From: Flavobacteriaceae bacterium
Lineage (GTDB): Bacteria; Bacteroidota; Bacteroidia; Flavobacteriales; Flavobacteriaceae
Reading direction: 5' to 3'
Assembly: GCA_023700885.1 (NCBI GenBank)
Contig: JAMPYA010000013.1
Location: 1 to 24,308 of the forward strand
DNA length: 24,308 nucleotides
Position 1 is the first letter of the stretch. The number at the start of each line of letters is the position of its first letter. The position numbers were made by a program, and so were the translations under genes. Positions 24,080-24,308 of this stretch are shown here, one piece after another. The notes beneath the pieces are model-generated. The model saw only the letters and a list, made by a program, of their open reading frames with translations, ran no database searches and was not told the DNA's origin.

Positions 24080-24308
24080 TTGAAATACCGTTTATTATAT
24101 ATCATTTTAATTCTTTTTTTGTCGTGTAAAAGTGACAAAAAGAAACCTATTACTTTAAATAACGATACCATGCAAACAGAAATCGCAACAGTTGCCGGTG
24201 GATGCTTTTGGTGTACCGAAGCAGTTTATGAACAAATTAAGGGCGTAATTAGCGTTACATCGGGATATACGGGAGGCACTTTTAAAAATCCAACTTATAC
24301 CGAAATAA
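24080..24308 (+). CDS. msrA: Peptide methionine sulfoxide reductase A, lipoprotein form (partial, 3' end beyond window)
   Basis: MsrA reduces methionine-S-sulfoxide in proteins. The frame holds the catalytic motif GGCFWC (Cys42 when counted from the TTG), then EAVYEQIKGVISVTSGYTGG and NPTYTEI, all typical of the N-terminal third of MsrA. The usual-looking ATG at 24170 would start right before the domain (MQTEIATVAGG). The same frame stays open upstream to a TTG at 24080 and encodes KYRLLYIILILFLSCKSDKK: a basic start, a hydrophobic stretch and a lipobox cysteine at residue 16, i.e. a lipoprotein signal peptide. An in-frame TAA lies immediately before the TTG. I therefore prefer the TTG start and an envelope-anchored enzyme. 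The remaining two thirds lie outside the window. It is 12 bases behind ltaE. Confidence 0.85.
   Translation, partial: MKYRLLYIILILFLSCKSDKKKPITLNNDTMQTEIATVAGGCFWCTEAVYEQIKGVISVTSGYTGGTFKNPTYTEI

Noticed and set aside
23926..24171. 81-residue minus-strand open frame
   Set aside because: It is antisense to the end of ltaE and the msrA signal peptide, with no recognisable domain.

Overview
The window reads as ordinary chromosome of a Bacteroidota bacterium, most likely Flavobacteriaceae. Signs are the very AT-rich composition, intergenic boxes matching the Bacteroidetes promoter (TTG, about 19 bases, TAnnTTTG), weak or absent Shine-Dalgarno sequences, a SecA with a long N-terminal insertion, a Wzc-type kinase with a Tyr-Gly tail, and two outer-membrane receptors with a carboxypeptidase-regulatory-like N-terminal domain. 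No rRNA, tRNA, CRISPR array, transposase or integrase was seen.

Layout. 1-2391 (-): 5' two thirds of secA, cut by the window edge. 2566-4430 (-): a small acidic DUF2795-type protein, a PduO-type cobalamin adenosyltransferase and a class I SAM methyltransferase; a tandem repeat containing a perfect 46-bp duplication lies between the last two. 4588-9435 (+): a compact exopolysaccharide operon (Wza-like lipoprotein, Wzc-like tyrosine kinase, Gfo/Idh/MocA dehydrogenase, small initiating sugar-phosphate transferase). It lacks glycosyltransferases, a flippase and a polymerase. 9416-10657 (-): imidazolonepropionase, overlapping the operon end tail to tail. 10816-14228 (+): pta and ackA, the acetyl-CoA to acetate plus ATP route, closed by a strong hairpin. 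14278-15672 (-): fumC. 15828-15989 (+): a 53-residue membrane protein. 16045-21465 (-): two paralogous TonB-dependent-receptor-like proteins with a small secreted Spy/CpxP-like protein between them. 21561-23007 (-): prfB and an ArsC-family reductase. 23048-24308 (+): threonine aldolase and the 5' part of a lipoprotein-type MsrA.

How the genes work together. Three units are clear: polysaccharide initiation and export (4588-9435), overflow acetate metabolism (10816-14228), and translation termination plus a thioredoxin-fold reductase (21561-23007). The rest is housekeeping or envelope function.

I did not find a convincing new biological system. The most interesting details are: a dispersed REP-like element 16-18 bases upstream of both wza and ackA; a prfB in which the usual frameshift site is fused in frame; an msrA whose lipoprotein signal is only seen if a TTG start is accepted; the repeat-encoded tyrosine tail of the Wzc-like kinase; and the truncated look of the polysaccharide locus. 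All family calls come from reading the translations; no database search was run.
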